Source: JBFMCC01 sp037445635 (GTDB taxonomy: Bacteria; Chloroflexota; Anaerolineae; Anaerolineales; Villigracilaceae). From it: a stretch of DNA of 64,000 bases. Numbering within the stretch: the first letter of the stretch is position 1; every line of letters begins with the position of its first letter. This document shows, piece after piece, positions 24,150 to 32,095 of this stretch. The translations under genes and the position numbers were made by a program. Below the pieces are notes generated by a model, which was given only the letters and a program-made list of their open reading frames with translations, was not told the origin of the DNA and ran no database searches. The stretch covers positions 40,339 to 104,338 of the forward strand of contig JBBIKC010000004.1 in assembly GCA_037445635.1 (NCBI GenBank). Direction: 5' to 3'.

Positions 24150-25319
24150 TTGACCGATAAAGCAGTCCTGGTCATTGACGCCGACGGAGCCAGCCGCGAC
24201 TTCCTCGTGCGCGCGCTGGCCGAAAAAGGCCGCAGGGTGCTGGAGACCAGCCTCGGCAAGGAGGGCCTGATCTTCGCCTGGCGCGACCGCCCCGCCCTGA
24301 TCATCATTGACCCGCGCCTGCCCGACCTGCCCGGCGAAGATCTGATTCGCAAGCTTCGTCACGACGTGCGCACCGCCTCCATCCCGGCCATCGCCCTCAG
24401 CAGCGACCCCGATCCCGCCCGGTCGAAAGCCTGTATCGAGGCGGGCTTCAATGAATATATGTTCAAATCCTCTGAGGTGGTCCCGTCGCTGATGGAGATG
24501 ATTGCGCGGCTCCTGGGCGAGACGGAGTCGGCGGTGGAATCATTCGAGGAGGGAGGCGGGCGGGGAAAACTGATCGTCTTTCTGAGCGCCAAAGGCGGCA
24601 CGGGCACATCGTCGCTGTGCGCCAACCTCGGCACGAGTCTCAGCCAGAACCAGCCAAAGGCCAGGGTGGTCGTCGCGGACTGCGTCCTGCCCATCGGGTC
24701 CATCGCCCAGATCGTCGGCTACGACGGGAGCGCCAACCTGGTCAGCATTGCCAACAAAGAGAAGATCGAGGATCCTGCTTCGTTCGTCAACTTTTTACCG
24801 GAGCCGCCTCCGTGGAGGTTCAAACTGCTCGCCGGCTCCCCCGACCCGGAAAGCGCCAACAGCCTGCACGTCGAGCGGATCGAAGAGATCGTCGCCGCCC
24901 TGCTTGCCGCCAGCGATTACGTGCTGGTGGACCTGGGGCGTTCCCTGGCGCGCTTCAGCCTGCCCATCATCCAGAGGGCCGATCTGATCGCGCTCGTTCT
25001 TGCCCCGGACCTGAGTACGGTCTCTCTGACCCGCACCATGCTGGGATACTTGCGCGCCCAGCGGGTGAAACCCCAAGCCCTGTTCCCCATCCTGAACCGC
25101 GCTGTGGGATTGGAAGGCATGACCCGGCTGGAGATCGAACAGTTCCTGGGAATCGAGATCAAGGCCGCCCTGCCCCACTTGGTCGGGAATTTTGCGCTTG
25201 CCAATAATCAGCACCTGCCCATCTCCGTCAAGTTTCCGCATGAAACCGCCACCATCGCATTGCAGGAGATGGCGGTCAAGGCGGCGGATCTGGCCAACCG
25301 TCCGGCTGAGTCCCACTAA
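24150..25319 (+). CDS. CpaE-like protein: receiver domain fused to MinD/ParA-type ATPase
   Basis: A 389-aa fusion. Residues about 1-120 form an intact receiver (DAD near 10-12, acceptor Asp in ALIIIDPRLPDLPG, Ser in IALSSD, Lys in MFKSSE). Residues about 135-385 are a MinD-like ATPase with deviant Walker A SAKGGTGTSSLCANLG and Walker B-like YVLVDLG. This architecture is that of CpaE/TadZ, which places Tad pilus machinery. TTG 24150 follows GAGGAGG. With CpaF two genes on, it suggests a pole- or site-localised secretion system, yet no pilin, TadB or TadC genes are nearby. Confidence 0.87.
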   Translation: MTDKAVLVIDADGASRDFLVRALAEKGRRVLETSLGKEGLIFAWRDRPALIIIDPRLPDLPGEDLIRKLRHDVRTASIPAIALSSDPDPARSKACIEAGFNEYMFKSSEVVPSLMEMIARLLGETESAVESFEEGGGRGKLIVFLSAKGGTGTSSLCANLGTSLSQNQPKARVVVADCVLPIGSIAQIVGYDGSANLVSIANKEKIEDPASFVNFLPEPPPWRFKLLAGSPDPESANSLHVERIEEIVAALLAASDYVLVDLGRSLARFSLPIIQRADLIALVLAPDLSTVSLTRTMLGYLRAQRVKPQALFPILNRAVGLEGMTRLEIEQFLGIEIKAALPHLVGNFALANNQHLPISVKFPHETATIALQEMAVKAADLANRPAESH

Positions 25320-25330
25320 AGGAGCCTGCC

Positions 25331-25618
25331 ATGACTTTGGAATACGACGACAAGGGAAAGTTTTTTACAGATGTAATCTCCAAGGTGGCCGTGCCTGCCA
25401 TTGTGCAGACTACAACCCATCAAATTCATGGAAAGGTACACATTCGCCCGGACGAACGCCTCAAAGACGAACTCGACCGAGACGAACTTTTCATGGCCCT
25501 GACGGACGCCAGATTGATCGACTCGAACGGCAACGTGGTCTATCGAACGGATTTCGTGGCCGTGCGCCGCGCCCAGATCGTGTGGGCCATGCCCGATCCC
25601 TCCGCGAAGAAAGACTAA
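25331..25618 (+). CDS. Small conserved protein, 95 aa, between cpaE-like and cpaF-like genes
   Basis: A soluble protein with core VQTTTHQIHGKVHIRPDERL then LFMALTDARLIDSNGNVVYRTDFVAVRRAQIVW, predicted all-beta (a small barrel or Sm-like sheet). I recall comparable DUF-type proteins (possibly DUF6812) in Chloroflexota, but cannot confirm. It begins 11 bp after the CpaE-like gene and ends 3 bp before the CpaF-like gene, so it is co-translated with them and may be an adaptor. Confidence 0.75.
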   Translation: MTLEYDDKGKFFTDVISKVAVPAIVQTTTHQIHGKVHIRPDERLKDELDRDELFMALTDARLIDSNGNVVYRTDFVAVRRAQIVWAMPDPSAKKD

Positions 25619-25621
25619 CCC

Positions 25622-26956
25622 ATGACCACGCCCGGCAGTTCCTCCCACACCAGCCTGACCAGCGCGGAAATGGTCAAGCTCCGGAAATACCTGATCGAGA
25701 ACATCTCCCGTTCACTGGAGGGCGTCAATGTGCCGGCCGAACAGCGCAAGCAGTTGGTCGCGCAGGCCGTAGACGAGGTCTACGAGCGCGCCCACCTGAA
25801 CCTGCCGACTGCGGTGCGGCAGCAGTTGTTGAAAGACGTGATGGAGGAATTGCTCGGCTACGGGCCGATCCAGCCGCTGCTGGACGATCCCGAAGTGACC
25901 GAGGTGATGGTCAACGGATCGAGGAAGGTCTACATCGAAAAAGAAGGCCAGTTGATCAAGACTCCCATTACGTTCGAGAACGACGCGCACGTCCTGCGCA
26001 TTATCGAGCGCATTGTCCTGCCGCTGGGCCGCCATGTGGACGCGGACAGTCCCACTGTGGACGCGCGTCTGCCGGACGGCTCGCGGGTCAATGCCGTCAT
26101 CCCACCTGTGGCGATTGACGGCCCCTCCATCACCATCCGAAAATTCCGCAAGGACAAACTATCCATCATGCAGTTGGTGGACTATGGTTCGATCACGCAG
26201 GGCATGGCCGAGTTTCTGCGCGGCTGTGTGCTGGCGCGGTTGAACATCGTCATTTCGGGCGGCACGGGTTCGGGCAAGACCACGCTCCTGAACGCGCTCT
26301 CGGCCTTCATCCCCGAGGAGGAACGGATCGTCACCATCGAGGACGCCGCCGAACTGCAACTCCAGCAGGAACACGTCGTACGGCTGGAGACCAAGACCGC
26401 CGGCGTGGACGGCCGCGGCGCGGTATCCATCCGCGAACTGGTGCGCAACTCCCTGCGCATGCGCCCCGACCGCATCGTGGTGGGCGAGGTGCGCGGCGGC
26501 GAAGCGCTCGACATGTTGCAGGCCATGAACACCGGGCACGATGGTTCGCTGACCACCGTCCATGCCAACTCGCCGCGCGACGCCCTCTCGCGCCTGGAGA
26601 CTCTGGTGCTGATGGCAGGCATGGAACTGCCGGTCAAAGTGGTGCGCCAGCAGATCGCCTCCGCCGTTGACCTGATCGTACAACAGTCGCGCCTCAAAGA
26701 CGGCACGCGCAAAGTCACGGCCATCACCGAGGTGGCGGGCATGGAGGGCGATACGGTAGTGTTGACCGACATCTTCAAGTTCGAGCAGAGCGGCATCGGC
26801 GCGGGCGGCAAGGTACAGGGAGAACTCAAGCCCACCGGCATCCGCCCGCTCTTCTACCCGCGCCTCGAGGCGGCAGGCATCAAACTCAGCCCCGAAATCT
26901 TCGGCGCGAGCATCGCCGACATTTTGGCCGCGAACCGCCCCAAACGCGACCGTTAG
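25622..26956 (+). CDS. CpaF/TadA-type secretion ATPase
   Basis: A 444-aa T2SS/T4P-superfamily ATPase. The N-terminal helical domain has LLKDVMEELLGYGPIQPLLDDPEVTEVMVNG. The catalytic part has Walker A SGGTGSGKTTLLNALSAF (about residues 215-232), Asp box TIEDAAELQL, Walker B LRMRPDRIVVGEVRGGEALDMLQAMNTGHDGS and a His box. These match CpaF closely. It powers pilus assembly or secretion at the inner membrane. The C-terminal tail (about 390-444) is normal. The expected tadB/tadC and pilin genes are absent after it. Confidence 0.92.
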   Translation: MTTPGSSSHTSLTSAEMVKLRKYLIENISRSLEGVNVPAEQRKQLVAQAVDEVYERAHLNLPTAVRQQLLKDVMEELLGYGPIQPLLDDPEVTEVMVNGSRKVYIEKEGQLIKTPITFENDAHVLRIIERIVLPLGRHVDADSPTVDARLPDGSRVNAVIPPVAIDGPSITIRKFRKDKLSIMQLVDYGSITQGMAEFLRGCVLARLNIVISGGTGSGKTTLLNALSAFIPEEERIVTIEDAAELQLQQEHVVRLETKTAGVDGRGAVSIRELVRNSLRMRPDRIVVGEVRGGEALDMLQAMNTGHDGSLTTVHANSPRDALSRLETLVLMAGMELPVKVVRQQIASAVDLIVQQSRLKDGTRKVTAITEVAGMEGDTVVLTDIFKFEQSGIGAGGKVQGELKPTGIRPLFYPRLEAAGIKLSPEIFGASIADILAANRPKRDR

Positions 26957-26970
26957 CCTTTCGCCTCTGC

Positions 26971-26976
26971 TATAAT
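26971..26976 (+). promoter_or_regulatory. -10 box for the two-HTH regulator gene
   Basis: TATAAT, 33 nt before ATG 27009, located just after the cpaF-like stop. It indicates a separate transcription unit. Confidence 0.5.
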
Positions 26977-27008
26977 CGAAGGACATTCGTCACGCGTCAG
27001 GACTTTTC

Positions 27009-27686
27009 ATGGATACTCGCTCCCAAATCGCCATTCGCACCAAAAAACTGGGCGTCCTCATCCGCGACGCGCGCACAGCCTCGCGTATGAAGGTCAAGGA
27101 ATGCGCCGAGGCCATCGGGGTGACCAGCGGCGTGTTCAAGTCCTATGAAGACGGCCGCCGCGCCCCGTCCCTGCCCGAACTCGAGGTGCTGGTCTTCTTC
27201 CTCAAACTCCCCATCAGCCACTTCTGGGGACGCGAAGCCATCTCCGACGATGCGCCGCCCACCGAAGCGCTGGATGTGCCGCTGCTCATGTCCCTGCGGC
27301 ATCGCATGATCGGCGCGCTGCTTCGCCAGGAACGCATGAACGCCAGTATCTCCGTCAAGGCGCTTTCCGAAAAGACGGGCATTTCCTCCGCCCGCATCAA
27401 GAACTACGAACTGGGCGAGCGGCCCATCCCCCTTCCCGATCTAGAAGCCCTGCTGGGCACGCTGGGCAGTCCCATCGAAAACTTCTTCGATTCGAGCGGC
27501 CCGGTCGGTCAGTGGATGACCGAGCAGAAGGCCATTCGCGATTTCCTCAAACTGCCGCCCGAACTGCGCGCCTTCGTCTCGCGCCCGGTCAACGTTCCTT
27601 ACCTCGAACTGGCGCGGAAACTCAGCGCCATGTCCACCGAAAAACTGCGCTCCGTGGCCGAAGGCCTGCTCGATATTACATTCTAG
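27009..27686 (+). CDS. Double-HTH (XRE-type) regulator
   Basis: A 225-aa protein with two XRE helix-turn-helix domains in tandem. The first is about residues 12-70 (LIRDARTASRMKVKECAEAIGVTSGVFKSYEDGRRAPSL) and the second about 97-150 (LLRQERMNASISVKALSEKTGISSARIKNYELGERPIPL). The C-terminal 60 residues are helical. It may bind a bipartite operator as a monomer or dimer. It is followed 3 bp later by a TPR gene, so it is likely co-transcribed. Target genes are unknown. Confidence 0.88.
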   Translation: MDTRSQIAIRTKKLGVLIRDARTASRMKVKECAEAIGVTSGVFKSYEDGRRAPSLPELEVLVFFLKLPISHFWGREAISDDAPPTEALDVPLLMSLRHRMIGALLRQERMNASISVKALSEKTGISSARIKNYELGERPIPLPDLEALLGTLGSPIENFFDSSGPVGQWMTEQKAIRDFLKLPPELRAFVSRPVNVPYLELARKLSAMSTEKLRSVAEGLLDITF

Positions 27687-27688
27687 CT

Positions 27689-28210
27689 ATGTCCCCCGAA
27701 CCGCATCAACTCGCCGAAGAGGGCAAGCGCGCCTTTGCAGACGGCCGTTTCACGGAAGCCGCGCGCCTGTTCGAACAGGCCGCCGAAGGATTCACGCTCG
27801 GACGCGACGGCCTGCATGCGGCCGAAATGCGCAACAACTTGAGCGTGGCTTTGTTGCAGGACAAGAAACCGCAACAGGCCCTGGACGCCGCGGCCGGCAC
27901 CGATAAAATCTTCGAAGCCGCGTCGGACACAAAACGCCAGGCCATGGCGCTCGGCAACCAGGCCGCCGCGCTGGAGGCGCTGGGCAGACTCGACGAGGCG
28001 CTTGCCCTGTACGAGCGCGCCGCTGAACTCTTCGCCGGCGTGCGCGAAGGCGACCTGCGTTCCATGGTGCTCAAATCCGCCGCGGCCATCCGCCTGCGGC
28101 AGGGCAGGGTCACCGAATCGGCCATGAAGATGCTCGGCTCGCTCGACGCGGCCGAAAAACCGACGCTCTTCCAACGCATCCTGAAATTCTTCCTGCGTCT
28201 GCGCTCATGA
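27689..28210 (+). CDS. TPR-repeat protein
   Basis: A 173-aa helical protein with about three tetratricopeptide repeats: AEEGKRAFADGRFTEAARLFEQAAEGF, EMRNNLSVALLQDKKPQQALDAAAGT and GNQAAALEALGRLDEALALYERAAELF. The C-terminal FLRLRS is basic. It is an adaptor for protein contacts. ATG 27689 is chosen because it begins exactly at the first repeat and is 3 bp after the regulator stop. The end overlaps the next gene by 4 bp (ATGA). Confidence 0.85.
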   Translation: MSPEPHQLAEEGKRAFADGRFTEAARLFEQAAEGFTLGRDGLHAAEMRNNLSVALLQDKKPQQALDAAAGTDKIFEAASDTKRQAMALGNQAAALEALGRLDEALALYERAAELFAGVREGDLRSMVLKSAAAIRLRQGRVTESAMKMLGSLDAAEKPTLFQRILKFFLRLRS

Positions 28211-29064
28211 TCGCCCTCAACCTCCAGACCCGCCCGGCTCTCGCCAGCGATTCTCAATCCCTCTCCAATCTTATCTTTTTCGAGCCGCACGTCCACCGCC
28301 ACCTCGACTGGCGCAGCCCGCTGGACTGGCTGGGCCGCCCGTTCTACTGGGTGATCGAGGAGGGCGGACGCCTCACTGCCGCGTTGGCCTGTCCCACCGA
28401 CCCGCGCGACATAGCCTGGATTCGACTCTTCGTCCACGGCGCGCGCTTGCCCCTGCGCGAGGCCTGGAAGATGCTGTGGGATGCGGCGCAGAATACCATC
28501 CGCGCCGCGGGCGGCGCCACGGTCGCGGCCATCGTCATGCAGCGCTGGCTGGAAACACCCCTGCGTGAAAGCGGATTTGCCAACCCGCAGGACATCGTCA
28601 TGCTCGAATGGAACAGCCGCCCGCTCGCGCCGATCCCGCCGGTGGACGGGCTGGCGATCCGCCCGATGACCACCGCCGACCTGCCCGCCGTCGCGGAAAC
28701 CGACGCGGACGCGTTCGCCCCGCTGTGGCAAAACTCCATCGAATCGCTCGGACGCGCCTTCGGTCAGTCGCTGTATGCAACCGTGGCCGAAATGGACGGG
28801 CGCGTCGCGGGGTATCAGCTGTCCACCGGGCACGCGGCCGGGGCGCACCTCGCCAGGCTTGCTGTGCGGAAAGAGGCGCAGGGCCGGCGCGTCGGGGCCG
28901 CGCTGGTCTGGGATCTGATGAGTCTCCTGCGACGGCGCAACATCGCCCGTCTCACGGTCAACACACAGAACGACAATCACGCCTCGCTGGCGCTGTATCG
29001 GCGCATGGGCTTTCTTCGCACAGGCGAACAGTTCCCGGTCTATACGTTTCGGATTGGAGGCTGA
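28207..29064 (+). CDS. GNAT-family N-acetyltransferase, two-domain
   Basis: A 285-aa protein. The C-terminal GNAT domain has LARLAVRKEAQGRRVGAALVWDLM (acetyl-CoA loop) and NDNHASLALYRRMGFLRTGEQFPVYTF. The N-terminal 150 residues look like a degenerate GNAT half. It starts at ATG 28207 overlapping the TPR stop. The substrate is unknown. The close link to two V4R sensor-type genes 1 bp later suggests one operon from 27009 to at least 30281. Confidence 0.82.
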   Translation: MIALNLQTRPALASDSQSLSNLIFFEPHVHRHLDWRSPLDWLGRPFYWVIEEGGRLTAALACPTDPRDIAWIRLFVHGARLPLREAWKMLWDAAQNTIRAAGGATVAAIVMQRWLETPLRESGFANPQDIVMLEWNSRPLAPIPPVDGLAIRPMTTADLPAVAETDADAFAPLWQNSIESLGRAFGQSLYATVAEMDGRVAGYQLSTGHAAGAHLARLAVRKEAQGRRVGAALVWDLMSLLRRRNIARLTVNTQNDNHASLALYRRMGFLRTGEQFPVYTFRIGG

Positions 29065-29065
29065 C

Positions 29066-29686
29066 ATGGCCAGAGAAGACGCCGTCATCGTCAACGCGCT
29101 GGTACGGCAGGCGCTCATCGCCGCGCAGGAAGTGATGGGCGAGAACGGCCTGAACGCCGTCCTGCGCACGAGCGGGCTGGAGCAGTTCATCGGCCGTCTC
29201 CCGCCCGACGACCTCAAGCCCTCCATTCCCGCCTCGGCCTACGCGCGCCTGAACGCGGCCATCGAAGAATTCTACGGCCGCGGCGGGCGCGGCATGTTGC
29301 GCCGCATCGGCAAGGCTTCGTTCCAATATGCCGTGCGCGAGCAGGCCGCCCTGCTGGGCATCGCGGGCGCGGCCCTCAAACTCCTGCCGGAAAAACAGCG
29401 CATCAAGTTCATTCTCAACAGTATGGTCGGGGCGTTGAAGAAGAGCAACCCGCAGGTGGAAGCCCGCGTGGAGGAAAGCGGCGACCGCGTGGCTTACATC
29501 GAATCCACCTGCGCCATCTGCCACAGCCGCGAGAGTCAGGAGCCGATCTGCCATTTGTACGTCGGCTCGATCGGCGAAGCGGTGAAGTGGGCCACAGGAC
29601 GCGAGCACGTCGTCACCGAGACGCACTGCCTTGCGAAGGGCGATCCCTATTGCCGCTTCGAAGTGGGAGACGCGAAGGATGCATGA
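29066..29686 (+). CDS. V4R-domain protein, first of a tandem pair
   Basis: A 206-aa protein. The C-terminal V4R (4-vinyl reductase) domain, a small-molecule-binding fold, shows CAICHSRESQEPICHLYVGSI (about 148-168) and HCLAKGDPYCRFEV (about 187-200), giving five conserved-looking Cys and a His that could hold metal or heme. The N-terminal half is helical with an AIEEFYGRGGRGMLRRIG motif. ATG 29066 follows GGAGG. The next gene encodes a paralogue and overlaps by 8 bp. Confidence 0.82.
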   Translation: MAREDAVIVNALVRQALIAAQEVMGENGLNAVLRTSGLEQFIGRLPPDDLKPSIPASAYARLNAAIEEFYGRGGRGMLRRIGKASFQYAVREQAALLGIAGAALKLLPEKQRIKFILNSMVGALKKSNPQVEARVEESGDRVAYIESTCAICHSRESQEPICHLYVGSIGEAVKWATGREHVVTETHCLAKGDPYCRFEVGDAKDA

Positions 29687-30281
29687 CACCCCGGCGGCCT
29701 TCCCGCCGCGCCTGCTGAAGATTTTCATCGAGACCCTGGCCAACGAACTCGGCGCGGACAACCTGATGGCCGTGCTGGACAAGGCCAGCCTGCCCGCTTC
29801 ATGGGCGGACCTGGAGGCGGTATCGCGTTTCGACGCGGCTGCGGCCGGGCAGGCATACGCCGGCCTCCAGCAGGCGGTGCGGACGGTTTACGGCCGCGGC
29901 GCGCGCGGCATCCTCCAGCGCGTCGGCAACCGCCTCTGGCACAATCTGCTGGATCAGGGCGGGCTGGGCGCGAAAGCGCAGGCCGCGCTGATCAAGGGAC
30001 TGCCCGCCCGCGCGGCGCGCAAGCCCGCGCTGGACCTGCTGGCGCGCCTGCTCTCGGCGAAGCCGGGCGACATCACCGTCCACACTCTCGACCTCGACCT
30101 GCTTTTCGTCGATCACGCCGCGCCTTCTGCGAACGGTCAGCGCGGCGACGAACCGATCTGCTGGCTGACGCTGGGCCTGATTCGCGAGGCGCTCTACTGG
30201 GCGACCGGCCGCGATTACGACATTGCCGAAATCAGTTGCCGCGCCCTCGGCGCGCAAACCTGCGAATTCAAGATTGCATAG
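29679..30281 (+). CDS. V4R-domain protein, second of a tandem pair
   Basis: A 200-aa paralogue of the preceding protein, with the matching AVRTVYGRGARGILQRVGNRLW and a C-terminal ICWLTLGLIREALYWATGRDYDIAEISCRALGAQTCEFKIA. Compared with its partner it lacks most of the Cys residues (CAICH, CHLY) but keeps the terminal SCRALGAQTCEF pair. That suggests divergence between a ligand- or metal-binding and a structural subunit. It starts at ATG 29679, 8 bp inside the first gene. Confidence 0.8.
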   Translation: MHDTPAAFPPRLLKIFIETLANELGADNLMAVLDKASLPASWADLEAVSRFDAAAAGQAYAGLQQAVRTVYGRGARGILQRVGNRLWHNLLDQGGLGAKAQAALIKGLPARAARKPALDLLARLLSAKPGDITVHTLDLDLLFVDHAAPSANGQRGDEPICWLTLGLIREALYWATGRDYDIAEISCRALGAQTCEFKIA

Positions 30282-30293
30282 GGAGAAGGGATC

Positions 30294-31136
30294 ATGAAAA
30301 CATTCGAATGGAAATGGAAATCGGCCGACGGCCTCGAAATGTTCGCCCGCGGCTGGGCGCCGGAGAATGAACCGAAGGCGGTTGTTTGTCTTGTGCACGG
30401 ACTGGGCGAGCACATCGGGCGGTATGAACACGTGGGCGCGGCCTTCGCGGCGGCGGGATATGCCCTGCTCGGCTTCGACCTGCGCGGGCACGGCAGGTCG
30501 GGCGGTCCGCGCGGACATGCGCCGTCGCTGGAGGCGTTCTTCCAGGACATTGATGACTTTGTGCGCGAGGCGGAGGCTCGTTACCCGTCCGCGCCGCGCT
30601 TCATATACGGACACAGCCTCGGAGGCCTGCTGTCGCTTTCGTACGGTCTATCGCGCAAAGTGAATGTGCGCGGCATGATCGTCTCCTCGCCGGGCCTGCG
30701 GACGGCCATCCATGAGCAGAAGGCCAAATTGATCCTCGCCAAATTGCTGGGTTCCCTCGCGCCGACCATCACGCTGCCGAGCGAACTGGCAACCGAGCAC
30801 CTCAGCCGCGACCCGCAGGTGGTGAGGGATTATGTCAACGATCCGCTGGTGCATGACAAGATCACGACCGGGTTCGGGCGCGCCGGGCTGAAAGCGACGG
30901 AGCTCGTCTTCGAACGCGCCGCGCAATTGCCCATCCCCATTTTGCTGGTCTATTGTTCAGGAGACCAGATCGCGTTCCCGCGCGGAAGCGAGGAGTTCGC
31001 CGGTCTCGCGCCGAAGGGATTGGTCACGTTGAAGCGTTACGAGGGTCTGTATCACGAACCGCATAATGAGCCGGAGAAGGCGGAGGTTCTGAAGGATTAT
31101 GTTCAGTGGCTGGATGAACAGGTTAAGAAAAAATAA
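30294..31136 (+). CDS. Alpha/beta hydrolase, monoacylglycerol-lipase type
   Basis: A 280-aa serine hydrolase (Hydrolase_4). Visible are the oxyanion-side motif CLVHGLGEHIGRYEHVG, FDLRGHGRSGGPRGHAP, and the nucleophile elbow IYGHSLGGLLSLSYGL (Ser about residue 107). The catalytic Asp should be in LVYCSGDQIAF and His in LYHEPHNEPEK. Members cleave monoacylglycerols or lysophospholipids. ATG 30294 follows GGGAGAAGG, 12 bp after the V4R pair. Confidence 0.88.
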   Translation: MKTFEWKWKSADGLEMFARGWAPENEPKAVVCLVHGLGEHIGRYEHVGAAFAAAGYALLGFDLRGHGRSGGPRGHAPSLEAFFQDIDDFVREAEARYPSAPRFIYGHSLGGLLSLSYGLSRKVNVRGMIVSSPGLRTAIHEQKAKLILAKLLGSLAPTITLPSELATEHLSRDPQVVRDYVNDPLVHDKITTGFGRAGLKATELVFERAAQLPIPILLVYCSGDQIAFPRGSEEFAGLAPKGLVTLKRYEGLYHEPHNEPEKAEVLKDYVQWLDEQVKKK

Positions 31137-31153
31137 GCAATCCCGTTCCCGTC

Positions 31154-31182
31154 TGGACAAAATGATTTGAACGTGGCACAAT
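31154..31182 (+). promoter_or_regulatory. Promoter of the first DsbA-like gene
   Basis: TGGACA (31154-31159), a 17-bp spacer and CACAAT (31177-31182). The same sequence with one or two changes precedes the second DsbA-like gene at 32033-32061. Confidence 0.65.
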
Positions 31183-31216
31183 CCTCCAACTTTACCGAAA
31201 GGAGAGCGGAAGACAA

Positions 31217-31960
31217 ATGCCACAGAAAGAAGGAATGAGCAAGCGCCAGCAGTTGCGCGAGAAGCGCCGCCGCGAACAGCAGCGCGGACGTCTGCTTGGT
31301 ATCGGCCTTATGGTTATCGGTGCGCTGGCGGTTGCCGCCTTTTTCATCGTCCCGAATCTCAAGCCGGTGGACATCGCCGAGTTCACCACCTACGAGCGCC
31401 CGCAGGCGAAGGCCAATGCGGCAGGCGACCCGAACGCTCCCATCACTATCACGGAATTTTCCGATTATCAGTGCCCGTTCTGCAAACGTTTTTCCGATAA
31501 CACCGAGCGGCGGTTGGTCGAGACGTACGTTGCGACCGGCAAGGTATATTTCGTCTATCGTTCGTTCGGCCAGTTCATCGGTCCCGAATCCCGGGCAGCG
31601 GCCGAGGCGTCTTACTGCGCCGGCGACCAGAACAAGTTCTGGGAATATCACGACCTGCTCTTCGCCAATCACACCGGCGAGAACGTGGGCGACTACACAG
31701 ACCGCAAACTGCTGGCCTTCGCCGATTCGCTTGGGCTGGATATGGACATCTTCCGTTCCTGCTACAACGGCGGCAAGTACAGCGACGCGGTGGATCAGGA
31801 TGCCCGGGACGGACTGGCCGCGAACATTCAGGCCACCCCGTCCTTTGTGTTGACCTATGTGGTCAACGGCGAGACAAAGACGCGCCTGATCGAGGGCGCG
31901 CAGTCATTCGAATTCTTCCAGCAGGAGATCGAGGCCGCGCTGGCAGAGATCGGGCAATAA
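31217..31960 (+). CDS. Membrane-anchored DsbA-like thioredoxin-fold protein, copy 1
   Basis: A 247-aa protein. It has a basic cytoplasmic start (KRQQLREKRRREQQRGR), one transmembrane helix (GIGLMVIGALAVAAFFIV) and an external Thioredoxin_4/DsbA domain from about residue 70. The active site is CPFC in YQCPFCKRFSDN, and the cis-Pro loop is NIQATPSFVLTYV. It likely catalyses thiol-disulfide exchange outside the membrane. ATG 31217 follows AAAGGAGAGCGG. It is a paralogue of the next gene and has its own promoter and terminator. Confidence 0.9.
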   Translation: MPQKEGMSKRQQLREKRRREQQRGRLLGIGLMVIGALAVAAFFIVPNLKPVDIAEFTTYERPQAKANAAGDPNAPITITEFSDYQCPFCKRFSDNTERRLVETYVATGKVYFVYRSFGQFIGPESRAAAEASYCAGDQNKFWEYHDLLFANHTGENVGDYTDRKLLAFADSLGLDMDIFRSCYNGGKYSDAVDQDARDGLAANIQATPSFVLTYVVNGETKTRLIEGAQSFEFFQQEIEAALAEIGQ

Positions 31961-31980
31961 CGCGAAAAACGCAAAGCGAG

Positions 31981-32016
31981 AGGACGTCCTATTGCAGGAC
32001 GTCCTTTTCGTTTTTA
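31981..32016 (+). terminator. Terminator between the two DsbA-like genes
   Basis: AGGACGTCCT (31981-31990) and AGGACGTCCT (31996-32005), itself palindromic, form a stem with loop ATTGC followed by TTTCGTTTTT. Confidence 0.8.
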
Positions 32017-32032
32017 AGTGATGCGCTTCGGC

Positions 32033-32061
32033 TGGACAGAATGATTTGAACGTGGCACAAT
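32033..32061 (+). promoter_or_regulatory. Promoter of the second DsbA-like gene
   Basis: TGGACA, 17 bp, CACAAT, nearly identical to the first copy across the whole promoter. Confidence 0.65.
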
Positions 32062-32095
32062 CCTTCCAACTGGTCTCGAAAGGAGAGGAACACCA

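Noticed and set aside
31981..32005. AGGACGTCCT pair as a CRISPR or operator repeat
   Set aside because: It forms one stem-loop with a T-rich tail directly after a stop codon, so it is a terminator.
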